DNA of 64,000 nucleotides from CAWJAP01 sp963834365 (GCA_963834365.1 CAWIBS010000032.1:1-64000), one strand, 5' to 3'; counted from the first letter of the stretch, positions 1-10,046 are shown. Numbers and translations are program-made. Notes: generated by a model not told the origin, from the letters alone.

Positions 1-331
1 GCAACAACATTTACGCCGGCCACGGTCATCGGGCGGGCTTCCCATCTGCGTCGAGCTCGAGACCGGAACGGTCAAGTGGGGCGGGAACATCCGCAACGAG
101 GGCATGGGGTCGGCGGCGATCACGTATGCCGACGGTCACCTCTATTTCCGCTACGAGAACGGCATGATGCTGCCCATCGAAGCGACGCCCGAGGCCTATC
201 GCCAGAAAGGCGCGTTCAAGCTGCCGACGACCAACAAGCCGAGCTGGCCGTATCCGGTCGTCGTCGGCGGGCGGCTGTACCTGCGCGACCAGGACAATCT
301 ATGCATGTACGACCTGCGGAAAGCGTCATCC
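1..331 (+). CDS. PQQ-type beta-propeller protein, C-terminal fragment (5' end outside window)
   Basis: The fragment reads as the last blades of an outer-membrane-assembly/quinoprotein-like beta-propeller: a GHGH-type turn, then GMGSAAITYADGHLYFRYE and a final blade with GGRLYLRDQDNLCMYDLR. Such proteins are normally secreted; the signal peptide would lie outside the window. The first 40 bases are one frame off from the rest. The run at about 38-42 lacks one C (TTCCCA where TTCCCC would restore the FPICVELE blade), so I treat it as a sequencing deletion. The true stop is not clear; homology ends near 331, where a heptamer tandem repeat begins. No function beyond the fold can be assigned. Confidence 0.6.
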
Positions 332-353
332 CAGCTACCAACTACCAGCTACG
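332..353. repeat. Heptamer tandem repeat (CAGCTAC-type), three units
   Basis: Three near-identical 7-bp units (CAGCTAC, CAACTAC, CAGCTAC) sit immediately after the last recognisable blade of the propeller gene. The same style of repeat, with other units, recurs at gene ends across the window. Confidence 0.6.
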
Positions 354-449
354 GCGGCCAGCGTCGTAGTTGGTCTGGTTGCTGTAGCCTCCCGCCCGCC
401 TGCGGTGTACGCCGCGGCACCGTAGGTGGGTCGGGCGTCAGCTGCTTCG

Positions 450-1536
450 CTACCGCTGGATGCGCGCCGAGCCGCCCTGGGCGAAGGCGCGCACCTGTTC
501 GAGCGTCGCCATGGTCGTGTCGCCGGGGAAGGCGGTCACCAGCGCGCCGTGGGCCCAGCCGAGCCTGACCGCCTCCTCCGGCGATTCGCCGCGTCAGCAG
601 CCCGTAGAAGAGACCGGCGGCGAAGCCGTCGCCGCCGCCCACGCGATCGTGGACGTCGAGCTCGCACGTCGGCGCGACGTAGGTCTGGCCGTCGATCCAG
701 CCACCGCGCCCCACGTGTGCCGGTTGGTCGAGTGCACCTCGCGCAGCGTCGTGGCGACGACCTTGATCTGCGGGTACCGCTCGCCCACGTGGTCGATCAT
801 GCCGAAGAACGTGCTCGGATCGAGCTTCGAGTCGGCGGCCACCTCCGGGCCCGGCGATGCCCAGGCCCTTTCTGCAGGTCCTCCTCGTTGCCGACGAGCA
901 CGTCGACGTGCTCGACGATCCGGCCGAGCACTGCGAGCGCGCGCTCGTCGCGCCGCCGGACGCCTCCAGAGCTTCTCGCGGTAGTTCAGGTCGAACGACA
1001 CGACGGCGCCGTGCTGCCTTGGCGGCCTGCATCGCCTTCGATGATCAGCTCCGCGGTCGTCTCGGAGAGCGACGCGAAGATGCCGCCGCTGTGGAACCAG
1101 CGCACGCCGGCGCCGAAGATGGCGTCCCAGTCGAAGTCGCCGGGCTTGAGCAGCGCCGCCGCCTCGTTGGCGCGGTTGTAGAAGACGATGGGCGCGCGCA
1201 CGCCGTGGCCGCGATCGCTGTAGACGGTGGCGATGTTCGGGCCCGGCGCGCCGTCGTGCTCGAACGTCTTGTAGAACGGCGTGACGCCCATCGCGCGCAC
1301 GCGGCCGGCGACCAGATCGCCGATCGGATAGTCGACCATCGCCGTGGCGATGCCGGTCTGCAGGCCGAAGCAGTCGGCCAGGTTGGCCGCGGTGTTGAAC
1401 TCGCCGCCGCTGACGTGGATCGTGCACGTCGTGGCCTTGCGGAACGGGACGATGCCGGGATCGAGCCGGTGGATGAGCGCGCCGAGCGAGAGGAAGTCCA
1501 GCGCTCCGCTGCAGGGATGTGGAGGGCGGTGTCCAT
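450..1536 (-). CDS. kdgK: PfkB-family sugar kinase, likely 2-keto-3-deoxygluconate kinase (indel-broken)
   Basis: ATP-dependent cytoplasmic sugar kinase of about 360 residues. The N-terminal part reads LDFLSLGALIHRLDPGIVPF then GGEFNTAANLADCFGL. The middle carries VRWFHSGGIFASLSETTAE and VVSFDLNYREKLW. The C-terminal PfkB signature is DRVGGGDGFAAGLFYGLL, with the catalytic Asp of GGGDG. Start is the ATG at 1536. The reading frame is interrupted about five times (near 1510, 1030, 880, 855 and 590); for example there is an extra A in CAGAAAGGGCC and an extra G before GAGGTGGCC. The product keeps every block in order, so these look like read errors. The KDG-kinase assignment is from the family and from gnd next door; another ketose or gluconate kinase specificity is possible. 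Confidence 0.7.
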
Positions 1537-1558
1537 GACGGCGCTGATCTACGGTTAC

Positions 1559-1601
1559 TGGAGCGGCTGGAGCGGCTGGCGCGGCTGGAATGGCGGTCTG
1601 G
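1559..1601. repeat. Nonamer tandem repeat (GGAGCGGCT-type)
   Basis: Four to five degenerate 9-bp units (TGGAGCGGC, TGGCGCGGC, TGGAATGGC and so on) lie between the start of the sugar kinase and the end of gnd. Related nonamer arrays occur at 26231-26366 and 63199-63272. Confidence 0.65.
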
Positions 1602-1638
1602 CAGCGATGGCTGTCTGCCGTCTAACCGGTCAGCCGCC

Positions 1639-3055
1639 CTAGCCGCTCCAGTCCGTGTGGAACGACCCCTCGCGGTCGATGCGGCGGTAGGTGTGCGCGC
1701 CGAAGAAGTCGCGCTGCGCCTGCGTGAGGTTCGCGGGCAGGCGCTCGCTGCGGTACGAGTCGTAGTAGGCCAGCGAGGCGCTCATCGCCGGCACCGGAAT
1801 GCCGAGGCCGACCGCGGTCTGCACGAAGTGCCGCCAGCCATCCTGCCGCTCGGCGATGGCGTCGCGGAATGTCGTGTCGAGCAGCAGGTTCACCAGGCCC
1901 GGGTCGCGCGCGAAGGCCTGGCGGATGTCGCCGAGCAGCGTCGCGCGGATGATGCAGCCGGCGCGCCAGATCTTGGCCACGGTCCCCGGATCGATCTCGT
2001 ACCCGTATTCGTCCGACGCGATGCGCAGCATCGCCATGCCCTGCGCGTACGAGCGTGATCTTGCTCGCATACAGCGCCTGTCGGGCGGCATCGATCGAGC
2101 CGGTCACGATCGCCGGCCGCGCGCGGCCCGGCTGCGGGCCGCGCAGCACCCGGCTCGCGGCCACGCGCTCGGTCTTCAGCGAGGAGAGGATGCGGGCCTC
2201 GACCGCGGCGTTGACGGTCGGAATCGGCGCGCCGACGTCGAACGCATTCTGGCTCATCCACTTGCCGGTGCCCTTCTGCTGCGCCTCGTCGAGGATGACG
2301 TCCACCAGCGGCTGGCCGGTCTGCTCGTCCACGCGTTCGAGGGCCTCGGCGGTGATCTCGATCAGGTACGAGCGCAGCTCGCCGCGGTTCCACTCGGCGA
2401 AGACCGCCGCCAGCTCCCTGGCTGACAGGCCCGCCGCCCGTTGCAGCACGTCGTAGGTCTCGGCGATGAGCTGCATGTCGCCGTACTCGATGCCGTTGTG
2501 CACCATCTTCACGTAGTGCCCGGCGCCGCGCGGCCCCATGTAATCCACGCACGGCTCCCCATCGTCGGCCTTGGCGGCGATCGCGCGGAAGATCGGCGCG
2601 AGCGCGTCCCACGCCTCGCGTGGCCCGCCAGGCATGATGGCCGGGCCGAGCAGCGCGCCTTCCTCGCCGCCGGACACGCCCGCGCCGACGAAACGGAACC
2701 CGGCGGCATCGAGCGTGTCGCTGCGGCGGTCGGTGTCGGTGAAGAGGGAGTTTCCGCCGTCGATGAGGATGTCTCCCTCCTGCAGGTGCGGCTGGAGATG
2801 CGCGATGACGCTGTCCACCGCGGGCCCCGCCGGCACCATCATCAGAATGCGCCGCGGCCGCTCGAGGGCGTCCATCAACGCGTCCGGCCGATCGACGCCG
2901 GTGATGGCCTTGCCCTTCGCCGGACCCTCGAGGAACGCCCGCATCTTCCCGGCGTCGAGGTCGTAGCCGGCGACCGGGAACCCCTTGCTCTCGATGTTGC
3001 GGGCCAGGCTCGCACCCATGACGCCCAGTCCGACGACGCCCATCTTGTAGGTCAT
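1639..3055 (-). CDS. gnd: 6-phosphogluconate dehydrogenase, decarboxylating
   Basis: Oxidises 6-phosphogluconate to ribulose 5-phosphate and CO2 in the pentose phosphate pathway. Length is about 472 residues, as for the full-length homodimeric type. The dinucleotide-binding GLGVMG is at 9-14, and the active-site region GPRGAGHYVKMVHNGIEYG gives Lys183, His186, Asn187 and Glu190, the numbering of classical 6PGDH. The C-terminal helical domain ends RRIDREGSFHTDWSG. One base is missing near 2055 (between SKIT and YAQGMAML), splitting the frame. The upstream sugar kinase on the same strand would feed the same sugar-acid pathways. There is no good Shine-Dalgarno before the ATG. Confidence 0.92.
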
Positions 3056-3104
3056 GACCAGCTACCAGGTACCAGCGACCAGCGACCAGCTACCAGCGAC
3101 CACG
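3056..3104. repeat. Heptamer tandem repeat (GACCAGC/TACCAGC), about seven units
   Basis: Seven consecutive 7-bp units of the form (G/T)ACCAG(C/G) begin directly before the gnd start codon and extend toward the end of sufE. The array separates two genes on the same strand and would lie in the gnd leader. Confidence 0.7.
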
Positions 3105-3161
3105 CACGATTGAGAGGTCGCGGAAATGGTTGACGTGATGATTCCGCGAGAACGCGTCCGG

Positions 3162-3636
3162 CTATTCGGGACACGGCAGGGGACTCGCGGGTCTGGGAGC
3201 GCGACCCATGGCCCGCTCCGCCAGCGCCCTGACGGCGAGCACCATCGACATCAGGCCGAGACCCTTGCCCATCGAGATGTTCTGGCGGAAGACACGCTCG
3301 ACGAGATCGGGCGTGACCGTGGCGACCTCCTCCGCCGGCAGACCGGACAGCGTCTTGTCGAGGATCGTCGCCAGCGCCTTCGCCGAGATGCCCGACGGGT
3401 TCTCGACGGCGAAATGGAGCTGTCAGCGTGCCGTCCGGCCGCGAGACGGCCCAGGCGTAGGCCTCGGACTCGCACTGCGGGATCAGATGTGTCCTGGCGA
3501 ACGGACGCGCCGCGACCTCGGGCGGGACCTCGCGAAACGCGTCAGCATAGCTGATGAGCAGATTCGAACGGTCGGTCGGGTCGTCGAACATCGCAAAGGT
3601 GTCAACGAGCTCCTGGAGTTTCGCTGGATACGGCAC
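3162..3636 (-). CDS. sufE: SufE-family Fe-S cluster assembly protein
   Basis: Cytoplasmic sulfur acceptor that takes persulfide sulfur from a SufS-type desulfurase. The N-terminus MPYPAKLQELVDTFAMFDD and the loop LIPQCESEAYAW are typical; Cys55 is the expected acceptor. Its C-terminal half (ISAKALATILDKTLSGLPAE, then FRQNISMGKGLGLMSM) is in another frame because of an indel near 3415. Length is about 158 residues, slightly longer than E. coli SufE. The gene stops at 3162 (TAG). The next gene upstream is a sulfurtransferase, so the pair forms a small sulfur-transfer neighbourhood. Confidence 0.85.
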
Positions 3637-3648
3637 GGTTGAATTGGC

Positions 3649-3668
3649 GGCGGGACTGAAGTCCCGCC
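3649..3668. repeat. Palindrome with CTGAAG core (GGCGGGAC stem)
   Basis: GGCGGGAC-TGAA-GTCCCGCC is an 8-bp perfect stem with the TGAA centre found in the other palindromes of this window, but with a different stem sequence. Confidence 0.65.
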
Positions 3669-3670
3669 CT

Positions 3671-3705
3671 CCTCGTACTTCGTACCTTGTACTCGTACTT
3701 CTCTA
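3671..3705. repeat. Heptamer tandem repeat (TCGTACT-type) overlapping a stop codon
   Basis: Degenerate 7-bp units TCGTACT, TCGTACC, TTGTACT and CGTACTT run up to the end of the sulfurtransferase gene, whose stop codon is at 3703-3705. Confidence 0.6.
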
Positions 3706-4563
3706 CTTTTCGATGGGCACTCCCACCATATTCCCCCACTCGGTCCAGCTCCCGTCGTAGTTGCGGACGTTCTTGAACCCGAGGAGGTAGGTGAGCGCGA
3801 ACCACGTGTGACTGCTGCGCTCGCCGATGCGGCAATAGGCCACGACCGGATCGTCCGCGTTCAGGCCCTGCTCCTCGACATAGAGCTTCCGCAGCTCCTC
3901 GGCCGACTTGAACGTGCCGTTCTCGGGGTTCACGGCCCTCGCCCACGGGACGCTCTTGGCGCCGGGGATATGGCCGCCGCGCAGCGCGCCCTCGTTCGGG
4001 TACTCGGGCATGTGAAGTCGGAGGCCCTTGTATTCGTCGGGGCTCCGGACGTCCACGAGCTGGCCCTTCTCTTCCACCACCTTCAACACATCGTCGCGGA
4101 AGGCGCGAATGGGAGCGTCGTTGCGCTCGGGCGCCTTGTAGTCGGTGCGCGTCGGCGAAGGCGTTTCACGCGTCAGCGGCCGGCCTTCCTTCTCCCACTT
4201 CAACCGGCCGCCGTCGAGAATCTTCGCCCTGGTGTGGCCGAACAGCTGGAACACCCAGAAGGCGTAGCAGGCCCACCAGTTGTTCTTGTCGCCATAGAGG
4301 ACGAGCGTCGTCTCGGGGGTCGCGCCGAGGCGCGACATCAGGGCCTCGAAACCGTCGCGCGTGATGTAGTCGCGGCGGATCTGGTCGTTCAGGTCGGACG
4401 TCCAGTCCACGTGCTGGGCGCCCGGGATGTGGCCGGAGGCGTACAGCAGGGTGTCCTCGTTCGACTCGAGGACCCGGATCGCCGGGTTGTCGAGCTGTCC
4501 GGCGAGCCACTCGGTGGTCACCAGAACGTCGGGATGGGCGTAAGCGCGTGCGGTGCTGCTCAT
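3703..4563 (-). CDS. Thiosulfate/3-mercaptopyruvate sulfurtransferase (two rhodanese domains)
   Basis: Transfers sulfane sulfur from thiosulfate or mercaptopyruvate to an acceptor. The protein is 286 residues, intact. The inactive N-terminal rhodanese domain has GHIPGAQHVDW at 44-54; the catalytic C-terminal one has GHIPGAKSVPWARAVNP and the loop CRIGERS at 244-250 with Cys244. The CRIGERS loop resembles the CysA-type thiosulfate sulfurtransferases of Mycobacterium. I chose the ATG at 4563 because GGAGG lies 8 bp upstream; an in-frame ATG at 4578 is less likely. It could supply sulfur to the downstream SufE. Confidence 0.9.
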   Translation of the reverse strand: MSSTARAYAHPDVLVTTEWLAGQLDNPAIRVLESNEDTLLYASGHIPGAQHVDWTSDLNDQIRRDYITRDGFEALMSRLGATPETTLVLYGDKNNWWACYAFWVFQLFGHTRAKILDGGRLKWEKEGRPLTRETPSPTRTDYKAPERNDAPIRAFRDDVLKVVEEKGQLVDVRSPDEYKGLRLHMPEYPNEGALRGGHIPGAKSVPWARAVNPENGTFKSAEELRKLYVEEQGLNADDPVVAYCRIGERSSHTWFALTYLLGFKNVRNYDGSWTEWGNMVGVPIEK

Positions 4564-4612
4564 GGATGCGACCTCCATCCGCGAAGCCGGGGGGCGGCCG
4601 CGGAAGCCTCGT

Positions 4613-4618
4613 AGTATA
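4613..4618 (-). promoter_or_regulatory. -10-like hexamer TATACT upstream of the sulfurtransferase
   Basis: On the minus strand TATACT lies about 50 bp before the start codon, which is consistent with a short leader carrying the GGAGG ribosome binding site. No convincing -35 box is present. Confidence 0.35.
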
Positions 4619-4779
4619 CCGCCGCCAGCACGTCCGTCCGGAGGCGTCTCCTTCGGGCGTTCGACCGCGCCGTGCGGCGCCACGTTGGCTTTCCCCGTTG
4701 GACGCAATCTTGATGAGCTGGACCTGTGCTTATCCGTTGGCTGCGACGTTAGGGGAAGGGGAGTCAGAACGGGGGAATC

Positions 4780-7039
4780 ATGGTCGTCAGCGATCGGTCG
4801 ATCGCCCTGTCCGGTACATCGCTCGCGCTTTTCGCGTTGACCCTTGGTGTCGGCGCGAGTCCGCAAACGCCCGAACCACCTCAGAGGCTCATCGATTTCG
4901 CGACCGACGTCCGTCCTCTTCTGGACGCACGCTGCAGCGAGTGTCATGGGCCGACCGAGGCCAAGAACGGGTACCGGCTCGATCGGCGAAGCGTTGCCCT
5001 CGCCGGTATCAACCGGCCCAACATCGTGCCGCGGAGTGCGGAGTCGAGCCGCTTGTACCGACGGATCATCGGCGGCCAGTTCGGCACGCAGATGCCACCC
5101 GACGAGCCGTTAACGAGCGACGAAGTCGGCATTCTCAAGCGCTGGATCGACGAAGGCGCCGAGTGGCCCGACGTGCTCGCGAATGAGGCTAATCTCCCGC
5201 CACAGGATCCGGTGGCGACACAACTGATCGAGGCGATTCGCCTCTCGGATCGCCGAAGCGTGCTCGCCCAGGTCTCTCGCACGCCGTCGGTGCTGAACGC
5301 TCGCGGCCCCAACGGTTCGACCCCACTTATGCACGCGGCGCTGTATGGCGACGCCTCGCTGGTGTCGGCGATGCTGCGGGCGGGCGCCGATCCCAACATC
5401 CGCAACGACGTTGGCGCCACGGCGCTGCTGTGGGCCCTGGACGACATGGCGACGGTGCGCGTGCTGCTCGATGCCGGTGCTCGCATCGACGACGTGTCGA
5501 ACTTCGGCCGGTCGTCCCTGGGCCTGGCGGCGCTCGCCGGGATCGAGCAATCTCGTCGCTCTGCTGCTGAAACGCGGCGCCACGGCCACTCCAGCGGCGC
5601 TCCTCTCCGCCGCCAGTCGCGGCGACGCGTCGATCGTCCGGATGCTGGTCGCCTCGGGCGCCAGAGATCGGGGAGGTGCGGCCGCCTCCGCGGCTCGGCA
5701 ATCGGGCTGTCTCGAATGTGCGGACGTCATTGTGGGCAGCGGCGCACCTCCGCCGATGCGGAACGCGCTGACGGATCTCGTGGCCCCGGGCGGCGCCGGC
5801 ATCCACGACGTGATTCGGTACGCCATCGAACGTGGCGCCGACGTGAACGCGCGAGACGCGAAGGGGCGGACGGTGGCCATGCTCGCCGCGAGCTCCGAGG
5901 CGCTTTCGCCGGAGTCGATGTCGCTGCTCATCGCGCGGGGCGCCGACGTCAACGTCCGCGATGGGCACGGCGTTACCGTTCTGGACGCCGCGAAGCGATC
6001 CGGACACACCGCCGTGGTGGACGCACTCGTCGCCGCCGGGGCGAGCCCGGGACGCCCGCTCGCCGGTCCGCCGCTGTCGTATGTCCGGAACAACGGCATC
6101 GGTGACGCAGTCGCCCGCAGCCTTCCTCTGCTGCAGCGCTCCGGCGTGTCCTTCTACGAGAAGAGCGGATGCGTCTCCTGCCACCACAACTCGCTCACCG
6201 CGATGACCGTCTCCGCGGCGCGGCAGGGCGGATTCGCCGTGAACGAGGATCTCGCGCGCCGCGAGCTGGCGACAGTCGTCAAGGACGTGACGCGGACGAC
6301 GGACCAGGCGGTCCAGCAAATGGTCACGCCAGGCGGGCTGGCCACGACGACGGGCTACATCCTGATGGGACTCTCAGCCGAGCGTCACTCGAGCGGCACC
6401 GCGACCGACGTGATGGTGCGGCTGCTGAGACGCTCCCAGTCGCCGGACGGTGGCTGGCGCACGACCAATCGGCCGCCGTCCGAATCGAGCCGGTTCACCG
6501 CCACCGCCGTCAGCCTGCGTGGCATGCAGCTCTATGGCCAGCCACCCACGAAGGCGGCCGACGTGGCGGCGGTCCGTCGAGCGACGACATGGCTGCGGCG
6601 CGCGGTGCCGCAGAACACGGAGGATCGGGTGTTCCGCCTCCTCGGCTTGACCTGGAGCCGGGCGTCCGCGTCCGACCGGCAATCGGCGCTTCGCGATCTC
6701 GCGGCGACCCAGCGAGCCGACGGCGGCTGGGCGCAGCTGCCCGCACTGTCGAGCGATGCGTATGCGACCGGATCAGCCCTGGTCGCGCTGCACGAAGCGG
6801 GCATGCCGGCCGACGCCGACGCCTACAAACGCGGCGTGCGCTATCTGCTCACCACGCAGCTCGAGGACGGCTCGTGGTTCGTTACCACTCGCTCGCAGCA
6901 GACACAGATCTATTTCGACAGCGGATTCCCTCACGGCGTCCACCAGTTCATCTCTGCGGCGGCGACCAACTGGGCCACGCTCGCGCTGATTCATGGCCTT
7001 CCGGCGCCGGGCGCCACGCAGGCCACAGGCGCACCGTAA
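4780..7039 (+). CDS. PSCyt1-type cytochrome c / ankyrin-repeat / alpha-toroid multidomain protein
   Basis: Predicted exported protein of about 750 residues. A hydrophobic segment at 7-26 is followed by a planctomycete-type cytochrome c domain with CSECH at 52-56 (one c-type haem). Then come five or more ankyrin repeats (GSTPLMHAALYGDASLVSAML, GADVNARDAKGRTVAMLA, GADVNVRDGHGVTVLDAA). A second CxxCH, CVSCHH, occurs near residue 464. The C-terminus looks like a prenyltransferase/squalene-cyclase alpha-alpha toroid, with repeated QSPDGGW, QRADGGW and QLEDGSW motifs. One indel near 5545 splits the frame. The start ATG has GGGGGA 4 bp before it. Ankyrins between two haem sites suggest a periplasmic scaffold or electron carrier; no enzymatic role can be assigned from sequence. 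Confidence 0.8.
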
Positions 7040-7123
7040 CAACCGTCGTTACCCTCCACGCAGTCCATAGCCCTTTCCTTCCAGTTCTTGCTCGTCCGTT
7101 CGCCCCACCCCCGTTCTCGTGGT

Positions 7124-7162
7124 GGGGACAGTCCCCAACCGGTGTCGGGGACTGTCACCAAC
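7124..7162. repeat. GGGGACWGTCCCC palindrome, tandem pair
   Basis: GGGGACAGTCCCC at 7124-7136 is followed 10 bp later by GGGGACTGTCACC, a second slightly imperfect copy. The unit recurs at 41059-41071 and 46561-46572. The rest of the 7040-7245 gap shows nothing recognisable. Confidence 0.55.
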
Positions 7163-7245
7163 CAGGAGCGGCAGGGTGGGAGGGGAACGGGAGTTGCTAA
7201 CCGGTGGGGGTGGGTGGCGTCCAAAGGACTGTCCGGAGGTTCGAC

Positions 7246-8304
7246 ATGCACCGTTTCGCTGCCGCCGTTGTCGTCCTTGCCACCGTGGCGCCAACAGACC
7301 TGCGCGCGCAGCTGCGCGTCTCGCGCGCACAGCCATCGACGGTCGATGCGTCGGCCGGACTCGCGACCGCGATCGATCGCGTTGCCTCACGCGGCGGGAC
7401 GGCATGGATCGCATGGACCGCGCCGCGCGTCGATGAGCGTGGCACGAGCTGCTGCTGGTCCGACGGGTGCCAGGGCTGCTGGCTCGAAGGCGAAGCGGTC
7501 CGGGGCATCGCGCCCGGCGCCGCCGAGGGCAACGCGACACCAGTTCCGCTCGAGGCCGACCGCGAGTTCGCCATCCTGGTGCGCGTGGACGCGGGAGCAG
7601 TGGACCGGATCCGGAACGTCTCCGCGAGCTGCCCGCTCGACGCCGGCGGGCTGCCGTTCTACACGCTGACCAACGTCTCGGCCACCCAGGGTCTCTCCTG
7701 GCTCGAGGCACAGGCACGCAAGCCGCTCGATGCCGCACGCACGGATGATCGGGCGCGCGCCGCCGTGCATGCGATTGCGCTGCACCGCGGAGCCGAGGCC
7801 GACGCGGTCCTCGACCGCCTCCTGAGCGCGGGCACGGCGGTTCGCCGGGACGTCGTGATGGTGCTCGGCCGCGCCCGCGGCGCGTCGGGCCTCGCGCGCC
7901 TCGAGCGGCTGGTCCGCGACGAACCGGACGAGGACGTCCGCCGTCGCGCCGTGACGTCGATCGGCATGAGCGGTGAGGCGCGAGCCCGCACGCTGCTGCT
8001 CGACCTCGCCCGGCGGCACGCCGATGCGCGCGTGCGGGCGGACGCGTTGGTGGCCGTGGCTCGACTGGCCGGGCGCGACACGATGACGCTCCTCACCGAC
8101 GCGCTGGCGCGCGATCCCGATACGGACGTCAAGCGGAAGGCGGTCTTCGGGATCAGCCGGCTGCCCACGGAGGAGAGCGTGCCGCTGCTCATCAAGGTGG
8201 CCCGCGATCACACGAACCCCGAGGTCCGGAAGAGCGCGATGTTCTGGCTCGGACAGTCGAAGGATCCGCGCGCCGTCGAGTTCTTTGCCTCGGTGCTGAA
8301 GTAA
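7246..8304 (+). CDS. Exported HEAT-repeat protein
   Basis: 352 residues, intact. The signal peptide MHRFAAAVVVLATVAPTDLRAQ has a likely cleavage after AQ. Residues 55-75 hold a cysteine-rich stretch (CCWSDGCQGC). From about 165 onward there are repeated HEAT-like helical pairs (RRDVVMVLGRARGASGLARL, RADALVAVARLAGRDTM, RKAVFGISRLPTEESVPLL, RKSAMFWLGQSKDPRAVEFF). The start ATG at 7246 has GGAGG 6 bp upstream. HEAT proteins of this type are widespread in Acidobacteria beside ECF sigma and anti-sigma genes, but none is next to this one. A protein-protein scaffold in the periplasm is the most that can be inferred. Confidence 0.8.
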   Translation: MHRFAAAVVVLATVAPTDLRAQLRVSRAQPSTVDASAGLATAIDRVASRGGTAWIAWTAPRVDERGTSCCWSDGCQGCWLEGEAVRGIAPGAAEGNATPVPLEADREFAILVRVDAGAVDRIRNVSASCPLDAGGLPFYTLTNVSATQGLSWLEAQARKPLDAARTDDRARAAVHAIALHRGAEADAVLDRLLSAGTAVRRDVVMVLGRARGASGLARLERLVRDEPDEDVRRRAVTSIGMSGEARARTLLLDLARRHADARVRADALVAVARLAGRDTMTLLTDALARDPDTDVKRKAVFGISRLPTEESVPLLIKVARDHTNPEVRKSAMFWLGQSKDPRAVEFFASVLK

Positions 8305-8445
8305 CGCGGGCGGAGCCGCGGGTGCCTGCTGGAGAGCCACGGACAAGATCGGACAAGAGTAGTCGAACCGCCGCCGTCGCGGCGCCGGGCAGCCCGCCTA
8401 GGGTTGCCCGCACAGCGCCGCGACTTGAAGGCGGGCCCGCGTCGC

Positions 8446-8465
8446 GCGCTGCGAGCGCGCGGCGC
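8446..8465. other. GC-rich hairpin in the 8305-8523 gap
   Basis: GCGCGC, a short loop and GCGCGC form a small hairpin between the HEAT-repeat gene and the desulfurase-like gene. There is no T-run. The rest of this 219-bp gap holds nothing recognisable. Confidence 0.3.
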
Positions 8466-8523
8466 CAGACCAGGAGAGGCTCGTCAAAGATCAGCGTGCT
8501 AAGCTCGTCGCTCTGCCCGAGCT

Positions 8524-9764
8524 ATGGCCACGCCTTCCGGTCTCCCGTCGCTGAACACGCTCGCTGCCGTCCGCTCCGCATTCCCCGCACTCGAGCGCCG
8601 TCACCTCGGCCACCAGGTCGCCTACTTCGACGGTCCCGGAGGCACCCAGGTCCCTGAGCGCGTCGTCGCCGCCATCGCCGACTACCTGCGTCACCACAAT
8701 GCGAACACGCACTGGCGCTATCCCACCAGCGTCGAGACCGACGCCATCCTCGCGGGCGCCCGCCGCGCGATCGCCGACTTCCTGAACGCCAGCGCCGACG
8801 AGGTCGCCTTCGGCGCCAACATGACGACGCTCACGTTCCACCTGGCACGCGCGCTCGTGCGCGACGTGGGTGGCCGGCGACGAGATCGTCGTCACCGAGC
8901 TCGACCACCACGCCAACGCCGATCCCTGGCGCGCCGCGGCGCAGGATCGCGGGCTCGTCGTTCGCGTCGTCCGGATCGATCCGGCCACGGCGGAGCTCGA
9001 CTGGGATCATTTCGCCGCGCTCGTGACGTCGCGCACGCGGGTGATCGCGATTGGCGCCGCGGCCAACGCGCTCGGCACCATCAACGACGTCGCGCGTGCC
9101 GTCGACCTCGCGCGTGGTGTCGGCGCCCTCACGTTCGTCGACGCCGTGCACTACGCGCCGCACGCGCTCGTGGACGTGCGCGCGCTCGGCTGCGACTTCC
9201 TGGCCTGTTCGGCCTACAAGTTCTACGGACCGCACGTCGGCGTGCTCTACGGCCGCCGCGCGGCGATCGAAGCGCTCGATGCGCCGAAGCTCGCTCCGGC
9301 GCCGGATGCCGCACCGGAGCGGATCGAGACCGGCACGCAGAACCACGAAGGCATTGCCGGCGCCGCGGCGGCGGTGGACTTCCTGGCCTCGCTCGGCGAC
9401 GGGCCCGACCGGCGCACGCGGCTGGCCGACGCGTTCGGGTCGCTCGAGCGGCACGGCGAAACGCTGTTCGCGAGTCTGTGGCAGGGGCTGGCGGCGATCG
9501 ACGGCGTCCGCCTCTATGGCCGTCCGCCGGGACGGCCGCGCACCCCGACGGTGGCCTTCACTGTCGGCGGCCGCGACGCGGGAGAGGTCGCGGCTCATCT
9601 CGCGACGCGCGGTGTGTTCGTGTCCCACGGCGACTTCTATGCGTCCACGCTCGTCGAGCGCCTGGCACCCGGGACCCGGCGGGCTGGTCCGCGCGGGTTG
9701 TGCCTGTTACACGACGATGGACGAAGTGGATCGCCTCGTTGCCGGCGTGTCCGAGTTGATCTGA
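8524..9764 (+). CDS. Cysteine desulfurase-like protein (class V aminotransferase fold)
   Basis: PLP enzyme of about 413 residues, close to the 'cysteine desulfurase-like' group. The N-terminus reads VAYFDGPGGTQVP (substrate-binding strand). VTELDHHANADPWR contributes the PLP-stacking His, FVDAVHYAPHALVD the PLP-pyridine Asp, and CSAYKFYGPHVGVLYG the Schiff-base Lys. The end reads GGLVRAGCACYTTMDEVDRLVAGVSELI. Indels near 8868 and 9675 shift the frame. Whether it is a true desulfurase is uncertain, because this group lacks the strongly conserved Cys loop of SufS/IscS. No suf gene is adjacent. Confidence 0.8.
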
Positions 9765-9776
9765 TCTTCGGAACGG

Positions 9777-9904
9777 GGTCCGGCTGAAGCCGGACACTAC
9801 GTCCAGAGGGTGAGCCACCAAGCCTGAGTGCCGTCGGTCAGTAGTCCGGCTTGAGCCGGACCCGGCCGAGTGAGATCGTAGTGTCCGGCTTCAGCCGGAC
9901 CCGA
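9777..9904. repeat. Three CTGAAG-core palindromes (GTCCGG stem)
   Basis: Copies at 9777-9802, 9843-9865 and 9879-9904 carry GTCCGG-CTGAAG-CCGGAC in alternating orientations, with the flank ACTACG/CGTAGT on one side and CC(C) on the other. They occupy most of the gap between the desulfurase-like gene and the cupredoxin promoter. Confidence 0.8.
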
Positions 9905-10030
9905 CGAACGACGTCGCCGCGAATCGAACCTGTCCCCGGCCGGCTTGCGCGCCGCGTAAGGCCTTACGTCCCGCGAAACGCAGCCTCAGGGCCGCTCCCT
10001 CGTTTCGCAGTCTCCGCATCAGTTCGCGAG

Positions 10031-10046
10031 TGGCACCGTTGTTGCG
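10031..10046 (+). promoter_or_regulatory. Sigma-54 (-24/-12) promoter for the cupredoxin lipoprotein
   Basis: TGGCACCGTTGTTGCG matches the RpoN consensus TGGCACG-N4-TTGCW, with GG and GC exactly 10 bp apart. A start site near 10057 would give an approximately 40-nt leader before the ATG at 10097. Confidence 0.65.

Noticed and set aside
8305..8523. A promoter with TAAGCT near 8498 for the desulfurase-like gene
   Set aside because: No matching -35 and more than 20 bp from the start; not distinctive enough to list.
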